A program made the position numbers and the translations under genes. Positions 1 to 8,662 of a DNA stretch of 64,000 bases are shown piece by piece. The stretch is taken from assembly GCA_016720835.1 (NCBI GenBank), contig JADKJW010000001.1, forward strand, positions 620,001-684,000. The letters run 5' to 3'. This stretch comes from Ignavibacteria bacterium (lineage in GTDB: Bacteria; Bacteroidota; Ignavibacteria; SZUA-365). Each line of letters begins with the position of its first letter. Position 1 is the first letter of the stretch. The notes beneath the pieces are model-generated. The model was not told the DNA's origin. It did no database searches and worked only from the letters and a program-made list of their open reading frames with translations.

Positions 1-960
1 CGCGGCCATCGACGAGATGTACAGCGGCGAATCGTTCAGTCCGGCGGTGACGCGGAAGCTCCCGATGCCGGCTTCTGCGGCCTCGCGGCGCAACTCGATG
101 CTCAGCTCGTGCAGCGTTTCGATATGGTCGGCGGTGAAGGCCACGGGCACGACGAGGAGATCCGTGACGCCCTGCGCGGCAAGCGTCTTCACCATGTCGA
201 CGGTGTTCGGTTCGAGCCATTTGGCCGGTCCCACCTTGCTCTGAAAGCTGAGATGATACGGGCGGTCGTTGCCGCGCGCGCGCATCACCGCTTCGACGGT
301 GTCGCGGATCTGCAGGGAATAGGGATCGCCCTGCTGCACGAGCTTGACGGGGGTTCCATGCGCGCTGAAGAGCAGCGTGACCCCGCCGCGCCGCTCCGCG
401 GGAAAGGCGGCGAGTCCCTCGTCGATGCGCGCGCCGAGGGCGGCGACGTACCGCGCGTCGACGGGATAGGCCTTCACGCTCTGCACGCGGAAGCGGCGGC
501 CGCCCTTCGCGCGATGCAGGTCGCGCCAGGTCTTCATGCAGGACCCGGTCGTCGTTTTCGAGTAGTGCGGATACAAAGGCATCAGAAAGACGCGAGAGAC
601 GCCCTCACGGTCCAGTTCCTCCATCGCCTCGGCGATGAAGGGATGCCAGTAGCTGAAGCCGACCACCACGCGCACGGCGAAGCGCCCGTCGAAATGCGCG
701 GCGAGCGCGGACTCGAGCGCGCGGGCCTGCTGCGCGGAAATCTCCGCGAGGGGCGACTTCCCGCCGATCATGGCGTAGTTCTTCTTCACGATTTCCGCGC
801 GGCGCTTCGCGATGAAACGCGCGAGCGGACCGCGCGCGAATTCCATCGGCCCGAAGGAGATGATTTCCCTGTCAAGAAAGAGGTTCTGCAGAAACGGACG
901 CACCGCATCGAGGGAGGTGGGACCGCCCATGTTCAGGAGCACGACGCCGAGGGTTTCCAT
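1..960 (-). CDS. hemH: Ferrochelatase, C-terminus cut by window edge
   Basis: Inserts ferrous iron into a porphyrin, the last step of heme synthesis. The frame opens at an ATG (958-960) and stays open to the edge, giving about 320 residues without a stop; family members are usually 310-360 residues, so only the end is missing. Visible family marks are the start METLGVVLLNMGGPTSLD, the catalytic-histidine motif FSAHGTP near residue 197, and the signature FQSKVGPAKWLEP near residue 238. It lies 11 bases after hemN and is the last visible gene of the heme operon. Since hemN makes protoporphyrinogen, this looks like the classical protoporphyrin-dependent route rather than the coproporphyrin route; that is inference. 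Confidence 0.95.
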   Translation of the reverse strand, partial: METLGVVLLNMGGPTSLDAVRPFLQNLFLDREIISFGPMEFARGPLARFIAKRRAEIVKKNYAMIGGKSPLAEISAQQARALESALAAHFDGRFAVRVVVGFSYWHPFIAEAMEELDREGVSRVFLMPLYPHYSKTTTGSCMKTWRDLHRAKGGRRFRVQSVKAYPVDARYVAALGARIDEGLAAFPAERRGGVTLLFSAHGTPVKLVQQGDPYSLQIRDTVEAVMRARGNDRPYHLSFQSKVGPAKWLEPNTVDMVKTLAAQGVTDLLVVPVAFTADHIETLHELSIELRREAAEAGIGSFRVTAGLNDSPLYISSMAA

Positions 961-971
961 GGCCGCGCTCC

Positions 972-2357
972 CTAAATGGTTTTCGAGAAGACCGGCTTCT
1001 CCAGCTGCGCGGGCAGGTAGGCGTCGAAGGCCATCGCCACGTTGCGTATCACGAGCATGCCCATGCCGGGCACGTCGATGCGGTCGGCGGACAGGCGCAC
1101 GAGTCCGTCGTCGACGAGTTCCTGCAGGCGCGGGAAGGCGGCCGCGAAGTACGTGTCGAAGTCGATGCCGTACCGCGCCTCGATGGCGCGCTTGTCGAGC
1201 GCGAAATCGCACATCAGGCGCATGATCACGTCGCGGCGCAGCAGGTCGTCGTCCGTGAGCAGCGTCCCGACATGCGTGGCGGCCTCGCCGCGGTCGAGCC
1301 GGGCCGCGTATTCGCCGATGGTCTTCACGCTCTGCGCGTACATGCGGTCGAACTGGCTGATGCTCGTGATGCCGAAGCCGTAGAGGTCGGCGCCCGCGTG
1401 CGTGGTGTAGCCCTGGAAGTTGCGGTACAGCGTTCCGTTGCGCTGCGCGACGGCCAGCTCGTTGCCGGGCTTCGCGAAGTGGTCCATGCCCACGTACACG
1501 TAGCCGGCGTCGTTGAGTTTTTCGATGGTGCGCACGAGGATGCGCAGCTTCTCCTCCGTGGACGGCAGGTCTTCGGGATGGATCAGCGACATGTGCTTTT
1601 TCATCCACGGCACATGCGCGTAATTGAACACGGCGATGCGGTCGGGATCGATGTCGATCACCGTGTCGAGCGTCTGCTCGAAGGTGGCGAGCGTCTGATG
1701 CGGCAGGCCGTAGATCAGATCGAGATTGATGCTGGTGAGGCCGGCGTCGCGCGCCCAGTCGAGCACGCGGCGGGTCATGTCCTCGGGCTGGATGCGGTTC
1801 ACGGCTTCCTGCACGGCGGGGTTGAAGTCCTGCACGCCCATCGAGATGCGGTTGAACCCCGCGTCCTTGAGCGCCGCGACGTGATCGCGCGTCATGTCGC
1901 GCGGATCGATCTCGACGCCCGCTTCGACGCCGGGATCGATATCGAACAGCTCGCGCGTCGCGCCGGCGAGTTCGCGGATCTCGTCCGGCGTGAGATACGT
2001 GGGCGTGCCGCCGCCCCAGGCGATCTGCGCGACCTGCCGTCCCTCGGCGATATGCGGCCGGAGCATGGCGAGTTCGCGCCGGAGCAGTCCGACGTAGTCG
2101 CGGATCTTCGCGCGGTCGCGCGTCACCATCATGTTGCAGCCGCAGAAGTAGCAGAGCGTGTCGCAGAACGGGATGTGGAAGTACAGCGACAGCGGCGGCG
2201 CGTCCGGATTCGCGTTCGTGCGCTGCACTTCGCGCAGGAAGTCGCCGCTCCCGAAGGACGGCGAGAACACCGGCGCGGTCGGGTAACTCGTGTAGCGCGG
2301 TCCGGGCCGCGAGTACTTTTTCAGAAGCTCGGTATCGATCGCGTCAAACTGTCTCAT
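972..2357 (-). CDS. hemN: Oxygen-independent coproporphyrinogen III dehydrogenase
   Basis: Radical-SAM enzyme that oxidatively decarboxylates coproporphyrinogen III to protoporphyrinogen IX without oxygen; cytoplasmic. At 461 residues it has full HemN length. The N-terminal GPRYTSYPTAP segment (residues 19-29) is typical of true HemN and is usually missing from HemW-type proteins. The cluster motif CDTLCYFCGC gives C65-x3-C69-x2-C72-x-C74, the pattern needed for HemN activity. The ATG is preceded by AAGGA at good spacing. It lies between hemE and hemH in one operon. No oxygen-dependent hemF is visible, suggesting heme can be made at low oxygen. Confidence 0.96.
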   Translation of the reverse strand: MRQFDAIDTELLKKYSRPGPRYTSYPTAPVFSPSFGSGDFLREVQRTNANPDAPPLSLYFHIPFCDTLCYFCGCNMMVTRDRAKIRDYVGLLRRELAMLRPHIAEGRQVAQIAWGGGTPTYLTPDEIRELAGATRELFDIDPGVEAGVEIDPRDMTRDHVAALKDAGFNRISMGVQDFNPAVQEAVNRIQPEDMTRRVLDWARDAGLTSINLDLIYGLPHQTLATFEQTLDTVIDIDPDRIAVFNYAHVPWMKKHMSLIHPEDLPSTEEKLRILVRTIEKLNDAGYVYVGMDHFAKPGNELAVAQRNGTLYRNFQGYTTHAGADLYGFGITSISQFDRMYAQSVKTIGEYAARLDRGEAATHVGTLLTDDDLLRRDVIMRLMCDFALDKRAIEARYGIDFDTYFAAAFPRLQELVDDGLVRLSADRIDVPGMGMLVIRNVAMAFDAYLPAQLEKPVFSKTI

Positions 2358-2417
2358 CGCTGTCCTTTCGTGCTGCGCATGCGGTGCATCGGGTTGGGGC
2401 GGCAGTTCCGCCCGGGG

Positions 2418-3470
2418 TTATTTTTTCCGGAGTTCGGTGCTGATCTCTTTCACCGCGTCCACCATGGCCTTCGCGTGTTCCACGGGCACGTCGGGCAGGA
2501 TGCCGTGCCCGAGGTTGAAGATGTGCCCGGGATGCGAGCCGAACTTCGTGAGGATGCTGCGGACCTGGGCGCGGATCGATTCGGGCGACGAGTAGAGCGC
2601 GACGGGATCGAGATTGCCCTGCAGGGATGCGCGGTGCCCCACGTTTTCGCGCGCCTCGCCGAGGTCCACGGTCCAGTCCAGCCCGACCACATCGCAGCCG
2701 CAGGCGGCCACTTCCTTGAGCGCGCCGGTGGCGCCCCGGGCGAACACGATGACGGGCACGTCCGAATTGGCTTTCACTTCGCGGATGATGCGCGTGATGT
2801 AGGGCAGCGAGAAGGTGAGGAAGGCGTCCTTGCTCATGATGCCGGCCCAGGTGTCGAAGATCTGCACGATGTCGGCGCCGTTGCGCGTCTGCTCGACGAG
2901 GTACTTGGACACCACGCCGGCGAGCTTGTCGAGCAGCGTATGGAGCAGGGCCGGTTCGTTGTACATCATCGTCTTCACGGCGGCGAAGTCCTTCGCGCCG
3001 CGGCCTTCGACGGCGTAGGCGGCGAGCGTCCAGGGCGCGCCCGCGAAGCCGATCAGCGGCACGCGACCGTCGAGCACGCGGGAGGTGAGTTTGAGCGCGT
3101 CGTACACGTAGCGCAGGCGTTCCACGGCGCCGTCCGTGACGAGGGCGTCGATATCGGCCTTGCTGCGCAGGGGTTTCGGGAAGCGCGGTCCGCCCTTCCC
3201 TTCCTCGACGACGAGTTCCATGCCCATGGCTTCGGGCACCACGAGGATATCGGAGAAGATGATGGCCGCGTCGACGCCGACGATGTCGACCGGTTGGATG
3301 GTGACTTCCGATGCGAGTTCGGGGGTTTTGCAGAGGGTGAGGAAGTCCGTCTTCTCGCGGACGGCGCGATACTCGGGGAGGTAGCGCCCCGCCTGGCGCA
3401 TCATCCACACCGGGGTGCGGTCCACCTGTTGCCGTTTGGCTGCGCGGATGAGGAGGTCGTTTTGAAGCAT
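2418..3470 (-). CDS. hemE: Uroporphyrinogen decarboxylase
   Basis: Removes four carboxyl groups from uroporphyrinogen III to give coproporphyrinogen III. The 350-residue length is normal for the family. Both signatures are visible: MMRQAGRYLPEY at residues 23-34 (substrate-binding arginines) and GFAGAPWTLAAY near residue 141. The aspartate of the FSDILV segment matches the catalytic Asp region. The ATG follows an AAGGA ribosome site. It sits between hemD (102 bases upstream) and hemN in the same direction. Confidence 0.97.
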   Translation of the reverse strand: MLQNDLLIRAAKRQQVDRTPVWMMRQAGRYLPEYRAVREKTDFLTLCKTPELASEVTIQPVDIVGVDAAIIFSDILVVPEAMGMELVVEEGKGGPRFPKPLRSKADIDALVTDGAVERLRYVYDALKLTSRVLDGRVPLIGFAGAPWTLAAYAVEGRGAKDFAAVKTMMYNEPALLHTLLDKLAGVVSKYLVEQTRNGADIVQIFDTWAGIMSKDAFLTFSLPYITRIIREVKANSDVPVIVFARGATGALKEVAACGCDVVGLDWTVDLGEARENVGHRASLQGNLDPVALYSSPESIRAQVRSILTKFGSHPGHIFNLGHGILPDVPVEHAKAMVDAVKEISTELRKK

Positions 3471-3572
3471 GGGGGTCCTTGGTTCTGAGGCCCGCTGCGG
3501 CGTGGAGGTGTCAACCGCGGCGGATGCCGCGTGGCCGTCTCTCCGGAGCCGGGCAGATGATGTGCGGGGTCG

Positions 3573-4370
3573 TTAGCCGATATCCATGTGCATGTCGGGG
3601 TCCATTTCGATGCGCTGCGCGGAGCCGAAGCGCGCGACGATGGCGGCGGCCATGGATTCCGCCGTCTGTTCGTCGGCGATCGCGTCCACGCGGAGGCCGC
3701 TCGAAAACACCGCCGACGCGGTGGTCTGTCCGATGACGGCGATGAGGATGGTCGCCTGTTTGAAATCCGGAATCATGGCGGTGAAATTGCGCACCGCGGA
3801 GGGCGAGAAAAAGGCGATGCATTCGATGCCCCCTTCGATGAGCATCTGGTCGAGCGCCGCGAGGTCGCGCTTCGGAGGAGCGATGGCGCGATACACGGTG
3901 ACGCGGTTCACCTTGCCGCCGCGCGCCTCCACCTGTGCCGCGAAGTCCTCGCGCATCAGGTCCGAACCGGGCTGCAGGAAAAAATGGTTGGAGACGTCGC
4001 CGAGCGCCGCGGCCAGATGTCCCGCGCTTGCGGAGACGGGCACGGTGGCGACGTCGAGGCCGAAGGCGCGCGCGGCTTCGGCGGTCCGCTCGCCGACGGC
4101 GTGGACGGCGGGCACGTCATCGAGGCCGCCGAGGCGTTCGCGGCAACGCTCGAGGAAGAAGCGCGCGGCGTTGGCGCTGGTCAGCACGACGCCGGAATAG
4201 ACGCCGATGGCGTCGATCGCGTCGTCGGCGGCATCCCAGGACAGGGGCGGCACGATCTCGATCATCGGCATGTGCAGCACGCCGATGTCCGCCGCGTCGA
4301 GGATGCGCTCGAAGGCGTCGGACGCGCCCGGGGGACGCGTGAGCAGCACCGTGTGCGCGTGCGCGCTCAT
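3573..4370 (-). CDS. hemD: Uroporphyrinogen-III synthase
   Basis: Closes hydroxymethylbilane into uroporphyrinogen III with D-ring inversion. The 265-residue product has the two-lobed HemD pattern: an N-terminal VLLTRPPGAS start, a VVLTSANAARFF segment near residue 66, the mid-protein FFLQPGSDLMRE stretch and a C-terminal IAFFSPSAVRNF motif followed by AVIGQTTASA. HemD sequences are poorly conserved, so the call also rests on position between hemC and hemE. Its ATG overlaps the hemC stop as ATGA (4367-4370), which fixes the start and implies translational coupling. The frame is also open further upstream through hemC, but that part is out-of-frame shadow. Confidence 0.9.
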   Translation of the reverse strand: MSAHAHTVLLTRPPGASDAFERILDAADIGVLHMPMIEIVPPLSWDAADDAIDAIGVYSGVVLTSANAARFFLERCRERLGGLDDVPAVHAVGERTAEAARAFGLDVATVPVSASAGHLAAALGDVSNHFFLQPGSDLMREDFAAQVEARGGKVNRVTVYRAIAPPKRDLAALDQMLIEGGIECIAFFSPSAVRNFTAMIPDFKQATILIAVIGQTTASAVFSSGLRVDAIADEQTAESMAAAIVARFGSAQRIEMDPDMHMDIG

Positions 4371-5311
4371 GCCCGCTTCGGCGCCGCGGCGCGGATGTCG
4401 TCGAGGATGGCCTTCGCGCCGTTGTCGTAGAGTTTTTTCGCGATGCGCCGTCCGAGCTGCGCGGCCTTCGCCGGCTCCGCGACCGACCCGCCCGCGTCGA
4501 GGCGGATGGTCCCGTCGATGCTGCCCACCGTCGCGTCGAGGAGCAGCCGTCCGTCCTTCACGCGGGCCCAGGCGCCGATCGGAATCTGGCATCCGCCCTC
4601 GAGCGTCCGCAGCAGCGCCCGCTCGGCCGTGGTGGCGGCGAAGGTGGCGTCGTGATGGAGGACGCGCACGGCGCGCAACGCGGCCTCGTCGCCCTCGCGG
4701 ATCTCGATGCCCAGCGCCCCCTGGCCGACGGCGGGAAGGATGAGTTCCGGAGGAATGATCTGCGCGATGCGGTCGGCCCACCCGAGGCGCTTGACGCCGG
4801 CGCAGGCGAGGAGCATGCCGTCCCATTTCGACGCGTCGAATTTCGCGAAGCGCGTGTTGAGGTTGCCGCGGATGTCGACGACACGCACGTCCGGCCGCAG
4901 GTGGAGCAGCTGGCTCGTGCGCCGCAGGCTGCCGGTGGCGATGAGCGCGCCCTCGGGCAGGTCGGCGATGGAGCGCCACTGCCGGGAGATCAGCACGTCG
5001 CGCACGTCCTCGCGCTTCGTCACCGCGCCGATGCGCAGGCCTTCGGGCGTTTCGGTCGGCAGGTCCTTGAGGCTGTGCACGGCGATGTCGACGCGGCCGT
5101 CGAGCAGGGCTTCCTCGATTTCCCTGGTGAAGAGGCCCTTGTCGCCGATGGCCGAGAGGGCCTGGTTGAGGATCCTGTCGCCGGTGGTCTTGATGACCAG
5201 CACCTCCACGCGGAGGGCGGGAAAGCGCTTTTCGAGGCGGTCCTTGACGTGATGCGCCTGCCAGAGGGCGAGGGCGCTGCCGCGCGTGCCGATGGTGAGG
5301 GTGCTGCTCAT
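4367..5311 (-). CDS. hemC: Hydroxymethylbilane synthase (porphobilinogen deaminase)
   Basis: Polymerises four porphobilinogen molecules into hydroxymethylbilane on a dipyrromethane cofactor. At 314 residues it has normal length. It starts TIGTRGSALALWQA, the usual opening. HSLKDLPTE is the conserved loop holding the catalytic aspartate region, and the cofactor-attachment cysteine lies in LEGGCQIPIGA at C241, as in the E. coli enzyme (C242). ATGA overlaps couple it both to hemA upstream (5308-5311) and hemD downstream (4367-4370), so hemA-hemC-hemD should be translated together. Confidence 0.97.
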   Translation of the reverse strand: MSSTLTIGTRGSALALWQAHHVKDRLEKRFPALRVEVLVIKTTGDRILNQALSAIGDKGLFTREIEEALLDGRVDIAVHSLKDLPTETPEGLRIGAVTKREDVRDVLISRQWRSIADLPEGALIATGSLRRTSQLLHLRPDVRVVDIRGNLNTRFAKFDASKWDGMLLACAGVKRLGWADRIAQIIPPELILPAVGQGALGIEIREGDEAALRAVRVLHHDATFAATTAERALLRTLEGGCQIPIGAWARVKDGRLLLDATVGSIDGTIRLDAGGSVAEPAKAAQLGRRIAKKLYDNGAKAILDDIRAAAPKRA

Positions 5312-6603
5312 GATGCCTGCCGATGGGTGTGGCCGCCGTCATCCGAGGAGTCGAGGTCGAAGAGCTCGCGCAGCACCTGCAGGCGCGTGGAAAGCACGGC
5401 GCTGTCGGTGACGGGTTCCTTGAGACTGACCATGGTCGGATGCAGGAGTTTGTTGATGATGCGTTTGGTGAGGAGCTCCACGCGCTCAAAATCGGACTCG
5501 CCGATCTTGTTTTTGAACTTCTCGAGCTCGAGCGCGCGGATCTGCTCGAACTTTTCACGGAGCTGCTGGATGGTGGGCGTCGCTTCGAGCGCGTTGAACC
5601 AGAGGAAGAAGTTGACGACTTCCTCCGTGATGATGATCTCCGCGCGCGGGATTTCGGAGCGGCGCTTCTCGACGTTCTGGTCCACGATGCTCTGCAGCGA
5701 ATCCACGTCCTTGAGAAAGACGCCCGGCAGACGGTCGATGGCCGGATCGATGTCGCGCGGGACGGCGATGTCGATGAGGAGCATGGTGCGGTTCTGGCGG
5801 TGCCGCATGGCCTGCTGCACCATGTCGTATTTCACCACCGTGTCGGGCGCGGCGGTGGCCGAGATCACGATATCCACCTCGTGCAGCATGGCCGGGAAGC
5901 TCTCGAAAGGGACGACGCGCGCGTGCAGCGCGCCCGCGAGCGCGACGGCCTTCTCGTGCGTGCGGTTGGTCAGCGTGATGTCCTCGACGCCCTTGCTGAT
6001 GAGGTGCCGCGCGGCGAGTTCGCCGGTTTCGCCCGCGCCGATGAGCAGCACCTTCTTGCGGTGGAGATCGGAGAAGATGCGCCGCGCGAGTTCGACGGCC
6101 GCGAAACTGATGGACACCGCGCCGATGCCGATGGACGTCTCGGTGCGCACGCGTTTGCCCGTGCGGAAGGCGCCCATGTACAGGTGGTTGAGCACGTTGC
6201 CCGCGGCGCCGCGGTCCACCGCCACCTCGTAGGCGTCCTTCACCTGGCCGAGGATCTGCATGTCGCCGAGCACCTGCGAATCGATGGCCGAGGCGACGCG
6301 GTAGAGGTGCCGCACGGCCCCGCAGGTGAAGAGGCGGAAGAAGTGCCTGTCCTCGAGCTTCGCGGACGGCCGCAACCGTTTGAGCGCGTCGATGAGCTGC
6401 TGGCCGCCGATGTCCTCGTTGTCCGGAATCGCGAACAGTTCGGTGCGGTTGCAGGTGGAGACGATGCTCGCTTCGCGCAACCCGTCACGCCGCAGCACGT
6501 CGAGCGCCGCGGCGATTTCATCCGCGCTGAGATGGAGCTGCTCGCGCAGCTCGACCGGTGCGGTTCTATGGTTGACGCCCACTGCGTACAGGATCATCGA
6601 CAC
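5308..6603 (-). CDS. hemA: Glutamyl-tRNA reductase
   Basis: Reduces glutamyl-tRNA(Glu) to glutamate-1-semialdehyde, the first committed step of C5-pathway heme synthesis. At 431 residues it is full length. The start GVNHRTAPVELRE and catalytic cysteine in STCNRTE (C51) are clear, followed by the NADPH-binding stretch LLIGAGETGELA near residue 181 and a C-terminal dimerisation region. The first codon is GTG at 6601-6603 with AAAGGG about 6-7 bases before it; an ATG two codons later (6597) is possible but further from that site. It follows the membrane protein gene by 54 bases and overlaps hemC by four. Confidence 0.96.
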   Translation of the reverse strand: MSMILYAVGVNHRTAPVELREQLHLSADEIAAALDVLRRDGLREASIVSTCNRTELFAIPDNEDIGGQQLIDALKRLRPSAKLEDRHFFRLFTCGAVRHLYRVASAIDSQVLGDMQILGQVKDAYEVAVDRGAAGNVLNHLYMGAFRTGKRVRTETSIGIGAVSISFAAVELARRIFSDLHRKKVLLIGAGETGELAARHLISKGVEDITLTNRTHEKAVALAGALHARVVPFESFPAMLHEVDIVISATAAPDTVVKYDMVQQAMRHRQNRTMLLIDIAVPRDIDPAIDRLPGVFLKDVDSLQSIVDQNVEKRRSEIPRAEIIITEEVVNFFLWFNALEATPTIQQLREKFEQIRALELEKFKNKIGESDFERVELLTKRIINKLLHPTMVSLKEPVTDSAVLSTRLQVLRELFDLDSSDDGGHTHRQAS

Positions 6604-6657
6604 GAGGTGCCCTTTCGACGGGGATGCGGTGCTATCGTCGCCCGCGACTGCGGCGCA

Positions 6658-7503
6658 TCAATAGAACTTGTGGAAATGACTGAAAAACGCGTTCACAACG
6701 GTCAGGGAAAAGATCGCCAGCACGAATCCGCCGATGGACAGGCGGATGACGCGGCGGCCGTCGAGTTTCAGCACGTACTTCGCGAACAGGACGGCCGCAT
6801 AGACGCACCAGACCAGCGCGGTGGCGAGCAGCTTCGGATCGAGATAGGAAAAATTCGCGAAGGTCCGCGGCAACCAGAATACGCCGATCCCTATCGCGAC
6901 GGTCAGAAAGGCGAATCCGATGATGCTGGCCGCCGTGTTCAAACGCTCGAGGGACTCGAGACTCGGCAGATGCTTGAAGAATTTCCCGAAATCGCTCCGT
7001 TTCAATTCGCCGAACAGGAGAAGGTACAGGAGACCGTACACGGCGGAGATCGCGATGCCGCCGAATCCGAAGATTGCCGCCGTCACATGAAGACCGATGC
7101 CCAGGTTCGACAGCACGGGATTCATCTCGCCGCCTGTCGTCACTTTCAGCATCACCGAGGAGACCAGCTCGAAGGCCCCCGCAAGCGTGACGAGAAAGAA
7201 GCCGGTGCCCTTCACAGAGGTTTTGAACTCAATAACCGTGTAGGTGGCGATCAGCGTGAACGCCACGAGCGACATCATCTCGAAGGGCGTCGTCACCATG
7301 CAGTGCCCTTCGCTCGCCGTATGCAGGCCGATGTAGGCGAAATGCGTCGCCGTGGTCGCCAGCAGCAGGCGCGATTTCCACTGCCGGGCCATCGCATCGT
7401 CGCGGAAAAATGCCATGCCGTACCCGATGGCGGTCACGACATAGAGGATCGGCAGAAACACTTCCGCGATGCTTTTCGCCAATTGTAGCAGGTTTGCGTC
7501 CAT
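6658..7503 (-). CDS. CcsA/HemX-like membrane protein
   Basis: Polytopic inner-membrane protein of about 281 residues with roughly eight hydrophobic segments, matching the cytochrome-c-assembly (CcsA/HemX) family. Histidines in the THFAYIGLH and NLGIGLHVTAA segments are candidate heme ligands as in CcsA proteins. It is the first gene of the heme operon, directly before hemA, the place HemX holds in Bacillus, where it lowers HemA levels. It could therefore regulate HemA or handle heme for cytochrome c. I chose ATG 7503; an in-frame TTG at 7524 is possible, and neither has a strong ribosome site. Confidence 0.85.
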   Translation of the reverse strand: MDANLLQLAKSIAEVFLPILYVVTAIGYGMAFFRDDAMARQWKSRLLLATTATHFAYIGLHTASEGHCMVTTPFEMMSLVAFTLIATYTVIEFKTSVKGTGFFLVTLAGAFELVSSVMLKVTTGGEMNPVLSNLGIGLHVTAAIFGFGGIAISAVYGLLYLLLFGELKRSDFGKFFKHLPSLESLERLNTAASIIGFAFLTVAIGIGVFWLPRTFANFSYLDPKLLATALVWCVYAAVLFAKYVLKLDGRRVIRLSIGGFVLAIFSLTVVNAFFSHFHKFY

Positions 7504-7602
7504 TCGGTGCGTTGTGTCAATCAACGATCTGTGTAGTCCCGAATATCGGAATTTTCCCGCAGACTAAACAGTCACCCGATTCCCCCTGTCCCCCATTTCC
7601 CC

Positions 7603-7633
7603 TTTTCCCTCATCCTTCGATTCGCTATTTTTG
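7603..7633 (+). promoter_or_regulatory. Candidate Bacteroidota-type promoter for nfu
   Basis: TATTTTTG at 7626-7633 is an exact match to the TAnnTTTG -7 element, with a TTTT tract 19 bases upstream (7603-7606) in place of TTTG. It ends 36 bases before the nfu start codon. The preceding 7575-7620 stretch is strongly pyrimidine-rich. Confidence 0.5.
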
Positions 7634-7669
7634 CGGATCGGGATTTCGTCAAATTCACCGGAGAACATC

Positions 7670-7933
7670 ATGACAGAAGAGAAGACGCTGGATACACAGA
7701 TCGAAGAAGTCATCAACAGCGAGATCCGGCCGTACATCGAGATGGACGGCGGGAAGATCCGTTTCGTGGAAATGAAGGACGGCATCGTGTACGTGGAACT
7801 GTCCGGCGCCTGCGGGAGTTGCCCGTCGTCCACCATGACGCTGAAGGGCGGCGTGGAGCGCATCCTGAAACGCCGTTTCGAAGGCATCGAAAGCGTGGAA
7901 ATGGCTGGTCTGAACGCGGTTTCCCCGCGCTGA
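7670..7933 (+). CDS. NifU C-terminal-type Fe-S scaffold protein
   Basis: Small 87-residue protein made only of the NifU/Nfu C-terminal domain, which assembles or carries iron-sulfur clusters for delivery to apoproteins in the cytoplasm. The motif GACGSCPSS holds the cluster-binding CxxC (C48, C51), preceded by IRPYIEMDGGKIRFVE as in Nfu proteins. The ATG at 7670 follows CGGAGA and was preferred over upstream in-frame weak starts, which add residues unlike the family. It is divergent from the heme operon. hemN upstream is itself an Fe-S enzyme, but the link is only suggestive. Confidence 0.93.
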   Translation: MTEEKTLDTQIEEVINSEIRPYIEMDGGKIRFVEMKDGIVYVELSGACGSCPSSTMTLKGGVERILKRRFEGIESVEMAGLNAVSPR

Positions 7934-7994
7934 AGCCGCGCGTCAAAGCGATTCCGGGACCCGGCGCGTCCGGGTCTCGTTGCATGAGAACCAT

Positions 7995-8564
7995 ATGAAG
8001 ACACTCCGCATCCTCGTCCTGGTCGCGGCCGTCTCCGCCTGCGCCGTCGCGCAGCACGCCCCTCCGCATGCCCTGTCGTTCGGCGTGCGGCCGGCGGACT
8101 TCGACGACGCGCAGGAGCCGGTGAACCGGCCGGCGAAACTCCTTGAGGATCTCGACGTGCAGTATCCGGACAGTGCGATCCGAAAACACCTCGAGGGCGT
8201 CTCCATCGTCGCGGCGTCGATCGATGAACACGGCGTCGTGATCTACGGCGAGATCCGGAAAAGCAGCGGCTGGCCCGCGCTCGACAGCGCCGCGCTCCGG
8301 GCCGTCGCAGGCGGAAATTTCAAGCCCGCCCTGCGCAAGGATCTCCCGGTGCGCTCCAAACTGACCATCCCCGTGGAATTCCGTCTGGCCGCCGGTGCCG
8401 TCGGCTGGGAAACGGAAAAGTCCGCGGAGGAACTGCGCGACGACGTGGACGCGCTCGAGAAGCACAAGGCCGTCCTCGAACGCGAGCGGAAAAAGAACGA
8501 GGACGAACTGCAACGGCTCCGCGCGATACGCGACGGAACGGAAACAAAGAAAAAAGGATCGTAA
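7995..8564 (+). CDS. Secreted TonB C-terminal-domain protein
   Basis: 189-residue protein with a signal peptide (MKTLRILVLVAAVSACAVAQ) followed at about residues 45-133 by a TonB C-terminal fold: a YPDSAIRKHLEG start, IDEHGVVIYGEI, the SSGWPALDSAAL turn, and PVEFRL. A charged helical tail (about residues 145-189, rich in E, K, R) is likely coiled coil. TonB C-terminal domains normally contact outer-membrane TonB boxes, but this one has a cleavable signal rather than a membrane anchor plus proline-rich linker, so it is not a standard energy transducer. It follows nfu by about 60 bases and ends at a hairpin terminator. Confidence 0.8.
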   Translation: MKTLRILVLVAAVSACAVAQHAPPHALSFGVRPADFDDAQEPVNRPAKLLEDLDVQYPDSAIRKHLEGVSIVAASIDEHGVVIYGEIRKSSGWPALDSAALRAVAGGNFKPALRKDLPVRSKLTIPVEFRLAAGAVGWETEKSAEELRDDVDALEKHKAVLERERKKNEDELQRLRAIRDGTETKKKGS

Positions 8565-8592
8565 TCTCTTCCTGAAGGTCCGCCCGTGCGCT

Positions 8593-8634
8593 GCGAAGGG
8601 TTCCCCGTATGACGGAGAACCCTTCGCGGTTTTC
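8593..8634. terminator. Hairpin terminator between convergent genes
   Basis: GCGAAGGG (8593-8600) pairs with CCCTTCGC (8620-8627), and inner bases extend the stem; GGTTTT follows. It sits between the TonB-like gene (plus) and the DUF1349 gene (minus), which converge, and may stop both. Confidence 0.75.
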
Positions 8635-8662
8635 GGATCGGTCTGCCCCGGCGGGGCGCGGG

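Noticed and set aside
3573..5558. Possible HemC-HemD fusion suggested by one long frame through hemC into hemD
   Set aside because: The frame over hemC is not the hemC reading frame; hemD starts at the ATGA overlap at 4370.
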